NCBI GenBank assembly: GCA_019422525.1
Contig: JAHZDE010000006.1
Span: 1-44,917 of the forward strand
From: Clostridiales bacterium
GTDB lineage: Bacteria > Bacillota > Clostridia > Oscillospirales > Acutalibacteraceae
Length of the DNA: 44,917 nucleotides
Direction of reading: 5' to 3'
The notes below the pieces were generated by a model, which saw nothing but the letters and a program-made list of their open reading frames with translations, had not been told where the DNA came from and did no database searches. This document shows, piece after piece, positions 22,222-30,632 of this stretch. Both the position numbers and the translations under genes were made by a program. Numbering within the stretch: the stretch's first letter is position 1; each line of letters opens with the position of its first letter.

Positions 22222-24100
22222 GAAAAGCCGGAACATAGTGGGACGCCTTCTGAAAACCATACTCTCCTTTTATCCGGTCATGCTGCCGATAACCATTGCC
22301 TGTATTATTTTCAATGCGATTGTCAGTTCGGTACCCTCGATTTTCATGCAAAATATTATCGCCGTGGTGGAAGACAACTGGCAGACCGGGGACTGGGTTT
22401 CCGTCAGCGGGTCGATCATCCGGCTGGTGGTCATTCTGGCTGTGTTTTACCTGTTATCTTTGGCAGCGGGATTTGCCTTTAACCAGTTGATGGCTATTAT
22501 CACCCAGGGAACGCTGAAAAAAATGCGTGAAAAAATGTTCAACGGGATGCAGCGCCTTCCCATTAAATACTTTGACACCAATAATCACGGCGATATTATG
22601 AGCTATTACACCAATGACATCGATACCCTCCGACAGATGGTTTCCCAGAGTTTTCCCCAACTGCTGGTATCAACCATTACGGTGCTCACGGTTTTTGGAA
22701 TCATGGTGTATTATTGTGTCTGGCTGACGCTGGTAGTGGTAATTGGAGTTGTTTTGATGACGGTCCTTATCAAAAAAATAGGCGGCGGCTCGGCCAAGTA
22801 CTTTTTCCGCCAGCAAAGCGCACTGGGCAAAACCGAAGGCTTTATTGAAGAGATGATGAACGGGCAGAAGGTCATCAAGGTGTTTTGCCACGAGGAAGAA
22901 AGCAAAGCCGATTTTGACCGGCTCAACGAGGAGCTGTTTGAAGAATCCAGAAAAGCCAACCGGTACGCCAACATTCTGGGGCCGATTTTGAACAATATTG
23001 GCAATGTGCTGTATGTGCTGGTGGCCATTGCCGGAGGGCTTTTGTTGCTTTCCCATGCTCCTAATGTCAGCATTTCCGGCCTGCCCATCGGGATCAGTAT
23101 TGTGGTGCCGTTTTTGAACATGACCAAGCAGTTTTCCGGCAATATCAACCAGGTGTCCCATCAGGTAAACGCAGTCATTATGGGTCTGGCCGGTACCCAG
23201 CGAATTTTCAGCCTTATGGATGAAGAACCGGAGACGGACGACGGCTATGTTACCCTGGTCAATGCCCGGGAAGGCAAAAACGGTTTGCAAGAGTGCAGCG
23301 AACGCACGGGAACCTGGGCTTGGAAGCATCCCCATCAGGCAGAAGGGAACGTTACCTATACCAAACTGACCGGGGACGTGCGGCTGTTTGACGTGGACTT
23401 TGCCTATGAAGAGGGGAAAACGGTTCTGCACAACATTTCCCTCTATGCCGAGCCGGGGCAGAAAGTGGCGTTTGTGGGAGCAACCGGCGCCGGAAAAACC
23501 ACCATTACCAACCTGCTGAACCGCTTTTATGATATTGCCGACGGAAAGATTCGCTATGACGGCATCAATATCAACAAAATCAAAAAGGCGGACTTGCGCC
23601 ACTCCCTCGGTATGGTTTTGCAGGATACGAACCTGTTCACCGGCACGGTCATGGACAACATCCGCTATGGCCGGCTGGATGCTACCGACGAAGAATGTGT
23701 GGCTGCGGCAAAGCTGGCGGGAGCCGATGACTTTATCACCCGCCTGCCCGACGGATACCAGACTCTATTGACGGAAAACGGCGCCAATCTTTCCCAGGGC
23801 CAGCGGCAGCTTTTGTCCATTGCCCGGGTGGCGGTAGCCGACCCGCCGGTCATGATTCTGGATGAAGCCACCTCCTCCATTGATACCCGTACCGAAGCGA
23901 TTGTCCAGCGGGGCATGGATGCTCTGATGGAGGGAAGAACCGTGTTTGTCATTGCCCACCGGCTGTCCACGGTAAAAAATTCCGATGTGATTTTGGTATT
24001 GGACCACGGCCGCATTATCGAGCGGGGAAACCACGAGGAGCTGCTGGCGCAAAAAGGGCAGTATTATCAGCTTTATACCGGTGCTTTTGAGCTGGAATAA
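22211..24100 (+). CDS. ABC exporter half-transporter with catalytic nucleotide site
   Basis: 629 residues from the TTG at 22211. AAGGAGGG lies 8 bases before it, whereas the upstream GTG at 22202 would touch the ribosome site. The gene overlaps the previous one by 11 bases. Six membrane helices are followed by an ATPase domain with canonical Walker A GATGAGKTT, signature LSQGQ, Walker B VMILDE with the catalytic Glu, and switch IAHRLSTV. An insert of about 45 residues (VTLVNAREGKNGLQECS to HPHQAEGNVTYTK) between membrane and ATPase domains is typical for this heterodimer branch. It is the active partner of the half-transporter before it. Confidence 0.94.
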   Translation: MKSKKSRNIVGRLLKTILSFYPVMLPITIACIIFNAIVSSVPSIFMQNIIAVVEDNWQTGDWVSVSGSIIRLVVILAVFYLLSLAAGFAFNQLMAIITQGTLKKMREKMFNGMQRLPIKYFDTNNHGDIMSYYTNDIDTLRQMVSQSFPQLLVSTITVLTVFGIMVYYCVWLTLVVVIGVVLMTVLIKKIGGGSAKYFFRQQSALGKTEGFIEEMMNGQKVIKVFCHEEESKADFDRLNEELFEESRKANRYANILGPILNNIGNVLYVLVAIAGGLLLLSHAPNVSISGLPIGISIVVPFLNMTKQFSGNINQVSHQVNAVIMGLAGTQRIFSLMDEEPETDDGYVTLVNAREGKNGLQECSERTGTWAWKHPHQAEGNVTYTKLTGDVRLFDVDFAYEEGKTVLHNISLYAEPGQKVAFVGATGAGKTTITNLLNRFYDIADGKIRYDGININKIKKADLRHSLGMVLQDTNLFTGTVMDNIRYGRLDATDEECVAAAKLAGADDFITRLPDGYQTLLTENGANLSQGQRQLLSIARVAVADPPVMILDEATSSIDTRTEAIVQRGMDALMEGRTVFVIAHRLSTVKNSDVILVLDHGRIIERGNHEELLAQKGQYYQLYTGAFELE

Positions 24101-24137
24101 AGCTTGGAGCAAAACCTAAATCGTTCATACAAAAGGA

Positions 24138-24173
24138 AAACTCCCGGACATGTTGTGTGTCCGGGAGTTTTTT
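24138..24173 (+). terminator. Intrinsic terminator of the MarR-ABC operon
   Basis: Perfect 13-bp stem 24138-24150 with 24158-24170, then further T. Confidence 0.9.
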
Positions 24174-24183
24174 GAAATAAAAA

Positions 24184-24222
24184 AAGACTGAGCCTCAAGC
24201 GCAAACTGCTTCAAGGCTCAGT
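24184..24222 (-). terminator. Intrinsic terminator of tRNA-Leu
   Basis: Stem AGACTGAGCCTTGAAGC / GCTTGAGGCTCAGTCT (one mismatch) followed by seven T on the minus strand, directly behind the tRNA. Confidence 0.9.
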
Positions 24223-24223
24223 C

Positions 24224-24310
24224 TGGTGCCGCTGACCGGGATCGAACCGGTACGGTATTTCTACCGAGGGATTTTAAGTCCCTTGCGTCTGCCTGTTCCG
24301 CCACAGCGGC
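24224..24310 (-). tRNA. tRNA-Leu (anticodon UAA)
   Basis: 87 bases with encoded CCA. Acceptor stem GCCGCTG (24310-24304) pairs with CAGCGGC (24234-24228), discriminator A. The anticodon stem AGGGA/TCCCT encloses CTTAAAA with anticodon TAA (24276-24274). The long variable arm TCGGTAGAAATACCGT is class II, and the T arm is CCGGTTCGATCCCGG. A promoter TTGCAA-17-TATACT lies upstream and a terminator follows. Confidence 0.97.
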
Positions 24311-24339
24311 AGGTGGAAGGCATAGAATTTGCAGAAATT

Positions 24340-24368
24340 AGTATACCATGTTTTTGCAGAAATTGCAA
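24340..24368 (-). promoter_or_regulatory. Sigma-A promoter of tRNA-Leu
   Basis: TTGCAA (24368-24363), 17-base spacer, TATACT (24345-24340) on the minus strand. It overlaps no gene and lies 15 bases past the M23 peptidase stop. Confidence 0.8.
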
Positions 24369-24383
24369 ATCTAAATTCAATTT

Positions 24384-25400
24384 TTATGAATTTTCCGATT
24401 CCGAAAAAGCATATTTCCGGGAATATTCCTTGGTATCATCATTTCGCACAGTCTCGCTGCAGTGCCGTGACAAAAGCTGGGTTAGGGGATATAGGTCCAC
24501 CCAGATTTCGTTATCGCTTTCCTTTTGTGACTCGTCAAAAATCAGCTCCAGTCCCAGATGAAGGTGGGGGATTTGGATGTTGTTCACGTTTTCCTCCGTG
24601 CTGTAGCCTGTATGCCCCACATATCCGATTACCTGCCCGGCCTGTACCTGCTGCCCTTCTTCCAGCCCTTCGGCAAAGGGGCGGTTTTGGCGAAGATGGG
24701 CATAGTAATAATATCGCCTTCCGTTTCCGCTTCGGATTCCAATTCGCCAGCCGCCATACTGGTTCCAACCCATTACCTCCACCACGCCGCTTTCAATCGC
24801 AATCACCGGCGTACCGGTAGCGGCCATCATATCGTGCCCCAGATGCCGGCGGGTATAGCCATACGTCCGCTGGGCGCCAAAATCATCATAATGCTCATAG
24901 GCAAAATTTTTGGCCAATGGGAAATATCCCTTCAGTCCATACTTTTCTTCCAGCACGACCTGTCCGTCTTTTTCTTCCTCTTCGGAATACTCGCCTACCA
25001 GGCCATCCAGTACGGCTCCATAGGCTTCCCGGTAGTACCCAAACCATTTCATCTCCCGGGTGATTTCTTCCACACTGCTGCCGCTGTCCAGTTTTTCAAA
25101 ATATTCATCCATATCCTGTGCCCGATACCGGGAAAAATCGCCCCCATATTTGGCTCCCAGATAGCTCAGCGTATCCACCCAGTTCCGTTCTTTTCCTTCT
25201 TCGTGGGCGCGAATATCCTCAGAAAGGGCCCTGTCCAGTGCTGCATAACAGGGGTTAAATTCCACATACTGGATAAAGCTCTTCTGCTCTGCGGTGTCAT
25301 CCGCCAGCGAAATTGTCGGGAGATATGGAAAAACGAAAAGGGCGGCAGCCAGTACCAGTCCCATTCCCGTGAGAGCGGTCAGTTTCCAAAAAAGCTTCAA
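24384..25400 (-). CDS. Membrane-anchored M23 family metallopeptidase
   Basis: 338 residues from the TTG at 25400, which has GGGAGGG 6 bases before it; in-frame ATGs at 25424 and 25430 lie inside a hairpin and have no ribosome site. An N-terminal membrane helix (about residues 8-28) is followed by a helical outer part with an acidic stretch (EEEEKDG) and then the LytM-type zinc peptidase fold: RHLGHD (His186, Asp190), YAHLR (His235) and PHLHLGLEL (His279, His281). All metal and catalytic residues are present. Such enzymes cut peptidoglycan cross-bridges. It follows a 56-residue protein gene and a sugar transferase on the same strand, which fits cell-envelope work. Confidence 0.88.
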   Translation of the reverse strand: MKLFWKLTALTGMGLVLAAALFVFPYLPTISLADDTAEQKSFIQYVEFNPCYAALDRALSEDIRAHEEGKERNWVDTLSYLGAKYGGDFSRYRAQDMDEYFEKLDSGSSVEEITREMKWFGYYREAYGAVLDGLVGEYSEEEEKDGQVVLEEKYGLKGYFPLAKNFAYEHYDDFGAQRTYGYTRRHLGHDMMAATGTPVIAIESGVVEVMGWNQYGGWRIGIRSGNGRRYYYYAHLRQNRPFAEGLEEGQQVQAGQVIGYVGHTGYSTEENVNNIQIPHLHLGLELIFDESQKESDNEIWVDLYPLTQLLSRHCSETVRNDDTKEYSRKYAFSESENS

Positions 25401-25406
25401 AAAAAT

Positions 25407-25450
25407 CCCTCCCGCTTTTGGCATAGTCATACCTATGCCCGGGCGGGAGG
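25407..25450 (-). promoter_or_regulatory. Terminator-like hairpin containing the M23 ribosome site
   Basis: CCTCCCGC (25450-25443) pairs with GCGGGAGG (25415-25408), with an inner stem GGCATAG/CTATGCC, followed on the minus strand by ATTTTTTTG. The 3' arm is the ribosome site of the M23 gene and the T run contains its TTG start. It would act as terminator of the small gene before it and mask the next ribosome site. Confidence 0.7.
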
Positions 25451-25471
25451 AAAAATGACTGACAGGTTTTT

Positions 25472-25642
25472 CTACAGGTCGTCGGCGTCCTGTTCGGGGA
25501 AATCTTCAGTCCGGCTCTCACCGGTATAACTTCCCGTTACGTCAGAAGGGATTGCTTCTTTGTTCTGGTCTTTTAGGGTATGGGCCAAAGCCATCGCCTT
25601 TTGTTGGGCCAGCGCTTTTGGGGAAGGAGTACGTTCTTTCAA
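25472..25642 (-). CDS. Small conserved hypothetical protein (56 residues)
   Basis: TTG start at 25642 with GGAGGTGA 5 bases before it. The sequence starts MKERTPSPKALAQQKAMALA, a positively charged helix, and ends in an acidic tail EQDADDL. Short clostridial proteins with the same layout (SPK-LAQ-KA helix, IPSDV-GSYTG middle, QDxDDL end) are familiar to me as conserved hypotheticals, but no function is known. It lies between the sugar transferase and the M23 peptidase on the same strand, 41 bases after the first and 71 before the second. Its ribosome site sits in a perfect hairpin. Confidence 0.7.
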   Translation of the reverse strand: MKERTPSPKALAQQKAMALAHTLKDQNKEAIPSDVTGSYTGESRTEDFPEQDADDL

Positions 25643-25650
25643 AAAAATCA

Positions 25651-25679
25651 CCTCCGGTACAGTGTTCCCGTACCGGAGG
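25651..25679 (-). promoter_or_regulatory. Terminator-like hairpin containing the ribosome site of the 56-residue gene
   Basis: Perfect 10-bp stem CCTCCGGTAC (25679-25670) with GTACCGGAGG (25660-25651), 9-base loop, then TGATTTTTTTG. It starts 4 bases after the sugar transferase stop. The 3' arm holds GGAGG of the next gene, and the TTG start is in the T run. The plus strand also shows a T run behind the stem. Confidence 0.7.
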
Positions 25680-25683
25680 CTTT

Positions 25684-26409
25684 TTAGTCACAATTTTCCC
25701 TTTCAGGGTTTTGGGAAGCCTTATCGCCTTTTTTATAAAATACAGCCGCTACCGTCTGAAACAGAATTCGGATATCCCGAAACACCGTAATGCGCTCCAT
25801 ATACTGCAAATTCAGGCGGCACTTTTTAGGCAGGATTTTTTCAATATAAACGGTTTCCGGGTCGCTGGCGCCTTCCAGCAGCTCGTCCTCATTGCGAAAA
25901 TAAATGCTGGCCGGAGCGGTAATGCCGGGGCGGATGAGCAGGGTGGCAAAGGCTTCCTGTTCATAGGCCTCCACATATTTTCGCACTTCGGGCCGTGGTC
26001 CTACCAGGCTCATATCGCCCTTTAACACATTTAAAAGTTGGGAAAACTCATCCAGCCGGCACTTCCGGATGAGCCGCCCTACCCGTGTAATCCGAGGGTC
26101 TTTGCCGGTTGTCAACGAAAGTCCCATTTTATCGGCATTCTGCACCATGGTGCGAAATTTAAAAATTCTAAAATCCTGGCCATATAATCCCACCCGTACC
26201 TGACGATAAAATACAGGCCCGGGGGAATCCAGCTTAATGGCGATAGCCAACAGCAGGAAAAATGGGGAGGTGATGATAAGGATGAGAAGGGACAATACAA
26301 TATCAAAAATACGCTTACAGGTAAGATGTCTTTTTTGAAGCCGCAGGTACTCCACCCAGGGATGCACCCAGTCATTTTGCATGAATGGGGGAAGCTGTTG
26401 GTATGTCAT
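25684..26409 (-). CDS. Sugar transferase (polyprenyl-phosphate sugar-1-phosphate transferase)
   Basis: 241 residues of the bacterial sugar transferase family (WbaP/EpsL core). A cytoplasmic lead of about 30 residues is followed by CKRIFDIVLSLLILIITSPFFLLLAI, the single re-entrant membrane helix with the Pro kink. Then come GPVFYRQVRVG, FRIFKFRTMV, RLDEFSQLLNVLKGDMSLVGPRPE and a C-terminal part with RPGITAPASI. These motifs hold the catalytic Asp-Glu pair and the nucleotide site. It loads the first sugar phosphate on undecaprenyl phosphate for a capsule or exopolysaccharide. No glycosyltransferase cluster is next to it, which is unusual. AGGATGTGA precedes the ATG. Confidence 0.93.
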   Translation of the reverse strand: MTYQQLPPFMQNDWVHPWVEYLRLQKRHLTCKRIFDIVLSLLILIITSPFFLLLAIAIKLDSPGPVFYRQVRVGLYGQDFRIFKFRTMVQNADKMGLSLTTGKDPRITRVGRLIRKCRLDEFSQLLNVLKGDMSLVGPRPEVRKYVEAYEQEAFATLLIRPGITAPASIYFRNEDELLEGASDPETVYIEKILPKKCRLNLQYMERITVFRDIRILFQTVAAVFYKKGDKASQNPERENCD

Positions 26410-26698
26410 GAAAATTCACATCCTGATAAAAGCTTACTGTCCGAAAAAATGATGGACTGATTTTATTATACGACATCATGGAAAAAAAATCTACCCGATT
26501 TAAAAAGGTTCGGATAAAAATATTTCTGTCAATCAAAAAAGTTATGACTGGATTCCATGATGTTCCATCAAGCCTTAATAGTTTCGGAAGGTACGTGCTG
26601 TATTTTTTAAGGACTGTCGGAAAAATAGTGATACCGGCATTTTTTCTAAAGAGATACAAGATTCACAAAAATGGAAAATCTGATTCTTTTAGCCTGCA

Positions 26699-29284
26699 TT
26701 ATTCGCTGCGAAGGGCCGAAACCGGGTCTTTTTTGGAAGCTTTTCCAGCAGGGATGCAGCCGCCCAGAAGGGTGAGGCAGACGCTGAGAATCATTAGGAT
26801 AATGGCGCCGGGGACCGGCAAAGAGGCGCTGACCATCTGGGAGCCGGTCAGATGATGGATCACGCTATTGATAGGAATCGTGAGCAAAACGGAAATGACA
26901 ATACCCATTACGCCGGAGCATAGGCCGATAATAAAGGTTTCGGCATTAAACACTTGGGCAATATTCCGCCGGGAAGCACCGATAGCCCGGAGAATTCCGA
27001 TTTCCTTGGTACGTTCCATAACCGAAATGAAAGTGATAATGCCAATCATAATGGAGGATACAATCAGGGAAACGGCTACAAAGGCAATGAGTACATAGCT
27101 GATAATATTGATAATGGAGGTAATAGAGTCCATCATCATGGCTACCATATCCGTATAGGAGATCGTATTTTCTTCCCGGCCGGCTTCCTTTTCCGAATTG
27201 TTGTATTCTTCAATCAAGTTCACAATCGATTCTTTCCCGTCAAAATCATTGGGATAAATACGGATGGTATCGGGTTTGTCCTTATCGACAATTCCCAAGG
27301 TGGAAAGGTTCTCTTCATAGGTTGCCTGGCTGTTGTTTTGATATGCAGTCATCAGTTCGGCAATTTCTTCTTGACTCATCCCGGCCAGCTGTGCCTTTTG
27401 CTCATCCGTCAGTTCGCCGGAAGCTTTTTCCCCTTCCTTGGGGAATTCCATTCCGGTAAAGACGTTGATGTCCGGATGATCAAGCTGTTCCTTTGCAATT
27501 TCCGATTCGTTAATATGGGAAATCACATAGTCGGTCAAGGCGCTGGTGTAGCAGATTCCCCCAGTAGAGGCAGAGGAAGACGTACTTTCTGTGGGGCGGA
27601 TAATGCCCACCACCCGGATTTCCGGGGCATCCTCCAAAACGGTTTCCATATAGGCTTCGTTGTCCCGCTTATCCAGCCAGACGCCGTTTTCCTTCTTATA
27701 ATAATCCGTATTCAAAACCAGCTGGAAGCGGGTGTCCAGAATGTCGTCAAAGGAGTAGGACTTCTGTTCCACCGATTCCATTTCCCGGCCGTCCATCAGA
27801 GCGTCAAAATTATCCAAAAGCTGCTGTTGATCCATCAGTCCCAGGGAAAACAGGGTAAAATCGCTGACATTGTTGTTTTCGTCCACCTGCAAAACCACTT
27901 CATTATAAGCCTCGGGCCAGCTGCCGGCCACCAGTTCATACTGGTCCTCCAGCATTTGAGGGCTATCCACCAGCTCTTCCCAAACATCGTTGGAGGACAT
28001 GCTGTCGGTCCCCATCATAGACTGGAATTCCAGCATTTGCCCAAATCCCATTTTTTCCAGAACCTGGTTGGGGTTTACCTGAACGGCGCCGCCCTCAGCG
28101 TCCCGGTTGTAAATCATCAAATCAAAATCATACCCATACTGGATGGCGCTGCTGTAATCTTTTATGGGGCAGTCGTCCTCCTCCAAGTAAGCTTTAAAGG
28201 CTTCCAGGTTATTCTCATTTTTTTTGCTGTACAGGGTTTCCATTAAGTCGGAAATGAGGGGAGAGGACTGGATGGTTCCTTTTTTGGCAGGGGTGGTATC
28301 CTGATTAACGCCGGCCATGGCTTCCATCATCACGGACATATCCACCGAAGAGCTTTCCAGTACTACGGGATAAGAGGCCATAGTATCCTGCTGCACCTGA
28401 CGGATATAGTCGTTGACGCCGCTGGAAAGGGCCAGAATCAGGGCAATCCCGATGATGCCGATGGAACCGGCAAAGGAGGTGAGGAGGGTACGGCCTTTTT
28501 TAGTTTTCAGGTTGTGAAAGCTGAGGGAGAGGGAGGTGAGCAGGGACATGGAGGATTTCCCCATGTTCTGATGGACAGGCTCTTTAGGCTGCCGAGAGGT
28601 TTCGGGCAGATAGGGATTGGTGTCCCCGATAATTTTGCCGTCCTGTAAGCGCACAATGCGGGTAGCATACTTCTGCGCCAGCTCCGGGTTGTGGGTAACC
28701 ATGACCACCAGACGGTCTTTGGCCACCTCTTTGAGCAAATCCATCACCTGCAAACTGGTATCCGTATCCAATGCGCCGGTAGGTTCGTCAGCCAGCAGAA
28801 TGTCCGGGTCGTTGACCAGCGCTCTGGCGATGGCCACCCGCTGCATCTGCCCACCGGACATCTGGTTGGGCCTTTTGTGGGACTGACCGGCAAGGCCCAC
28901 TTTTTCCAGAGCTTCCATAGCGCGGCGTCGTCTTTCCCCCCGGGAAACGCCGGAAATGGTCAGAGCCAGCTCCACGTTGGCCAAAATCGACTGATGGGGA
29001 ATCAGGTTATAACTTTGAAACACGAAGCCGATGGTATGGTTTCGATAGGAGTCCCAGTCCCGGTCCCGGTATTTGCGGGTGGAAATGCCGTTAATAATTA
29101 AATCGCCGCTGTCATACCGGTCCAAACCGCCGACGATGTTGAGTAGGGTGGTTTTACCGGAGCCGCTGGGGCCGAGAATGGCGACAAATTCGCTGTCACG
29201 AAGGGTAAGGCTCACATCATCCAGAGCTTTTTGTACCAGCGTACCGGTGGTATATTGTTTACAAATATTTTGGATTTGCAGCAC
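26699..29284 (-). CDS. Fused ABC transporter ATPase-permease (MacB/FtsX type)
   Basis: 861 residues, GTG start with AAAGGAGAA before it. Residues 1-225 are an ATPase of the LolD/MacB class: Walker A GPSGSGKTT (38-46), signature MSGGQ (142-146), Walker B ILLADE (162-167). A linker leads to a first membrane helix (about 265-290), an outer domain of about 430 residues rich in Asp/Glu and Gln, then three helices with the FtsX signature MERTKEIGILRAIGASRRNI. The order ATPase-TM-outer domain-3 TM is that of MacB-like exporters or bacitracin/lantibiotic-defence permeases. It lies 130 bases behind the histidine kinase gene on the same strand and may belong to the same stress response. Confidence 0.92.
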   Translation of the reverse strand: MLQIQNICKQYTTGTLVQKALDDVSLTLRDSEFVAILGPSGSGKTTLLNIVGGLDRYDSGDLIINGISTRKYRDRDWDSYRNHTIGFVFQSYNLIPHQSILANVELALTISGVSRGERRRRAMEALEKVGLAGQSHKRPNQMSGGQMQRVAIARALVNDPDILLADEPTGALDTDTSLQVMDLLKEVAKDRLVVMVTHNPELAQKYATRIVRLQDGKIIGDTNPYLPETSRQPKEPVHQNMGKSSMSLLTSLSLSFHNLKTKKGRTLLTSFAGSIGIIGIALILALSSGVNDYIRQVQQDTMASYPVVLESSSVDMSVMMEAMAGVNQDTTPAKKGTIQSSPLISDLMETLYSKKNENNLEAFKAYLEEDDCPIKDYSSAIQYGYDFDLMIYNRDAEGGAVQVNPNQVLEKMGFGQMLEFQSMMGTDSMSSNDVWEELVDSPQMLEDQYELVAGSWPEAYNEVVLQVDENNNVSDFTLFSLGLMDQQQLLDNFDALMDGREMESVEQKSYSFDDILDTRFQLVLNTDYYKKENGVWLDKRDNEAYMETVLEDAPEIRVVGIIRPTESTSSSASTGGICYTSALTDYVISHINESEIAKEQLDHPDINVFTGMEFPKEGEKASGELTDEQKAQLAGMSQEEIAELMTAYQNNSQATYEENLSTLGIVDKDKPDTIRIYPNDFDGKESIVNLIEEYNNSEKEAGREENTISYTDMVAMMMDSITSIINIISYVLIAFVAVSLIVSSIMIGIITFISVMERTKEIGILRAIGASRRNIAQVFNAETFIIGLCSGVMGIVISVLLTIPINSVIHHLTGSQMVSASLPVPGAIILMILSVCLTLLGGCIPAGKASKKDPVSALRSE

Positions 29285-29414
29285 GAAGGTTCTCCTTTCA
29301 GCGCCCGGCCGCCAGAGATTTTTCTTCCGGGAAAAAGCTTCCAGTTCATTATAAAATCCGGCAGGATAGCTGTCAACGGATTTGAGGCTCTAAAAAGGCA
29401 GCAAGTTTGCCGGG

Positions 29415-30632
29415 CTATAAAAGAATTTCAAACAACACCTGATTTTTCCCGGCGGCTCTGGCCCGGATGGTTCCCTTATGATTGCGGACAATCGAGCGGG
29501 CAATGGAAAGCCCAAGGCCATAGCTGCTGCTGGGGCTTCTGGCCGAGTCGGCCCGATAAAAGCGGTCAAACAGCCGATGATACGCAAGGGTTTCCGCCTT
29601 AGAAAAGGTGTTGGAAACGGATAGCCTAATTTTTTTCTCCCGGCACAGCACCACCCGGATGTCGCCCCCCTCATCGCAATATTTCAAGGCATTATCAAGC
29701 AGAATGGAAACACACTGGCGGATGTCCCCTTCACTGCCATAATACCGGATGTCCGGCTGGACCGATAAAGAAAAATGTTTTCCCGTACGTTCTGCCGGGT
29801 TTTGAAAAGCCATGGCCGTGTCAAATACCGCTTCGCTCAGGGAGAACTCCGCCATGACCCGCTGTACCCCTTCTTCGTCCATTTTGGAAAGGGTAATCAT
29901 CCGGGAAATCAGCCGCCGCATTTTGGCAGTCTGCCGGTCAATGCCGTCGCACCATTCATTTTTTCCAAAATTCATAGAAAGTATCTCGCAATTAGCCGAA
30001 ATGACCGTCAACGGGGTTTTCAATTCATGGCTTACGTTGGTGATAAACTGTTTTTGCCGTTCATAGCTTTCCACCATGGGCTTTACTGCCCGGCCTGAGA
30101 ACAACGCCACCAGCAAAAATACCAGCAGATAAGCGGCCGCGCCAATAGAAGTGGTAATGAGCAGCACCCACAGCATATTCCCCTCTTCCTGGGAAGCGTC
30201 CAGAAAAATCAGTAGGTAGCCGTTCCCTTTTTTTTCCATCCGAAACCAGTAGCTGTCCATTCGCCCGCTGGTTTTGCCGCTTTCCAGTACTTTTTCAGCA
30301 TAGCTTTCGGCGTCCGATTGGCTTAAAGCTGCAATTCTTTCCATAGAATATCCAACAATATTCCGTTGTCCATCCAGTGTCACAGTGCAGTAACGGACCG
30401 TAAAAGGGGTTTCCGGGTCTTCCGGACCGCCCGGCTGCCGGATGGGACGTCCGCCGGGGACAGGACGAGGAAATGTCCCGTCGTTTTCCATAAGAATATC
30501 CATAGTGTGGGTAAGCCGGTCGGTTTGATTTGCGATGTTGATAGCGTTAATGGCAAAAATCAATAGGAAAAACACACAGAACAGGGAGCCCATGGCAATG
30601 AGGATGAATTTTTTTCTCAGTTCCCGGAGCAT
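29415..30632 (-). CDS. Sensor histidine kinase
   Basis: 405 residues from the ATG at 30632 (TTGGAGGAAA before it). The first membrane helix is residues 9-32, followed by an outer sensor domain of about 120 residues with a Pro/Gly/Arg-rich loop (PRPVPGGRPIRQPGGP, 55-70) and a second helix at about 154-178. Then come the dimerisation box with His202 (NVSHELKTPLT) and an ATPase domain with an N box (LLDNALKYC) and GLGLSIARSIV. The usual HAMP is reduced to a short linker. The start overlaps the end of the response regulator gene by 16 bases. Gene order and divergent exporters suggest sensing of a peptide, antibiotic or metal at the envelope. Confidence 0.93.
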   Translation of the reverse strand: MLRELRKKFILIAMGSLFCVFFLLIFAINAINIANQTDRLTHTMDILMENDGTFPRPVPGGRPIRQPGGPEDPETPFTVRYCTVTLDGQRNIVGYSMERIAALSQSDAESYAEKVLESGKTSGRMDSYWFRMEKKGNGYLLIFLDASQEEGNMLWVLLITTSIGAAAYLLVFLLVALFSGRAVKPMVESYERQKQFITNVSHELKTPLTVISANCEILSMNFGKNEWCDGIDRQTAKMRRLISRMITLSKMDEEGVQRVMAEFSLSEAVFDTAMAFQNPAERTGKHFSLSVQPDIRYYGSEGDIRQCVSILLDNALKYCDEGGDIRVVLCREKKIRLSVSNTFSKAETLAYHRLFDRFYRADSARSPSSSYGLGLSIARSIVRNHKGTIRARAAGKNQVLFEILL

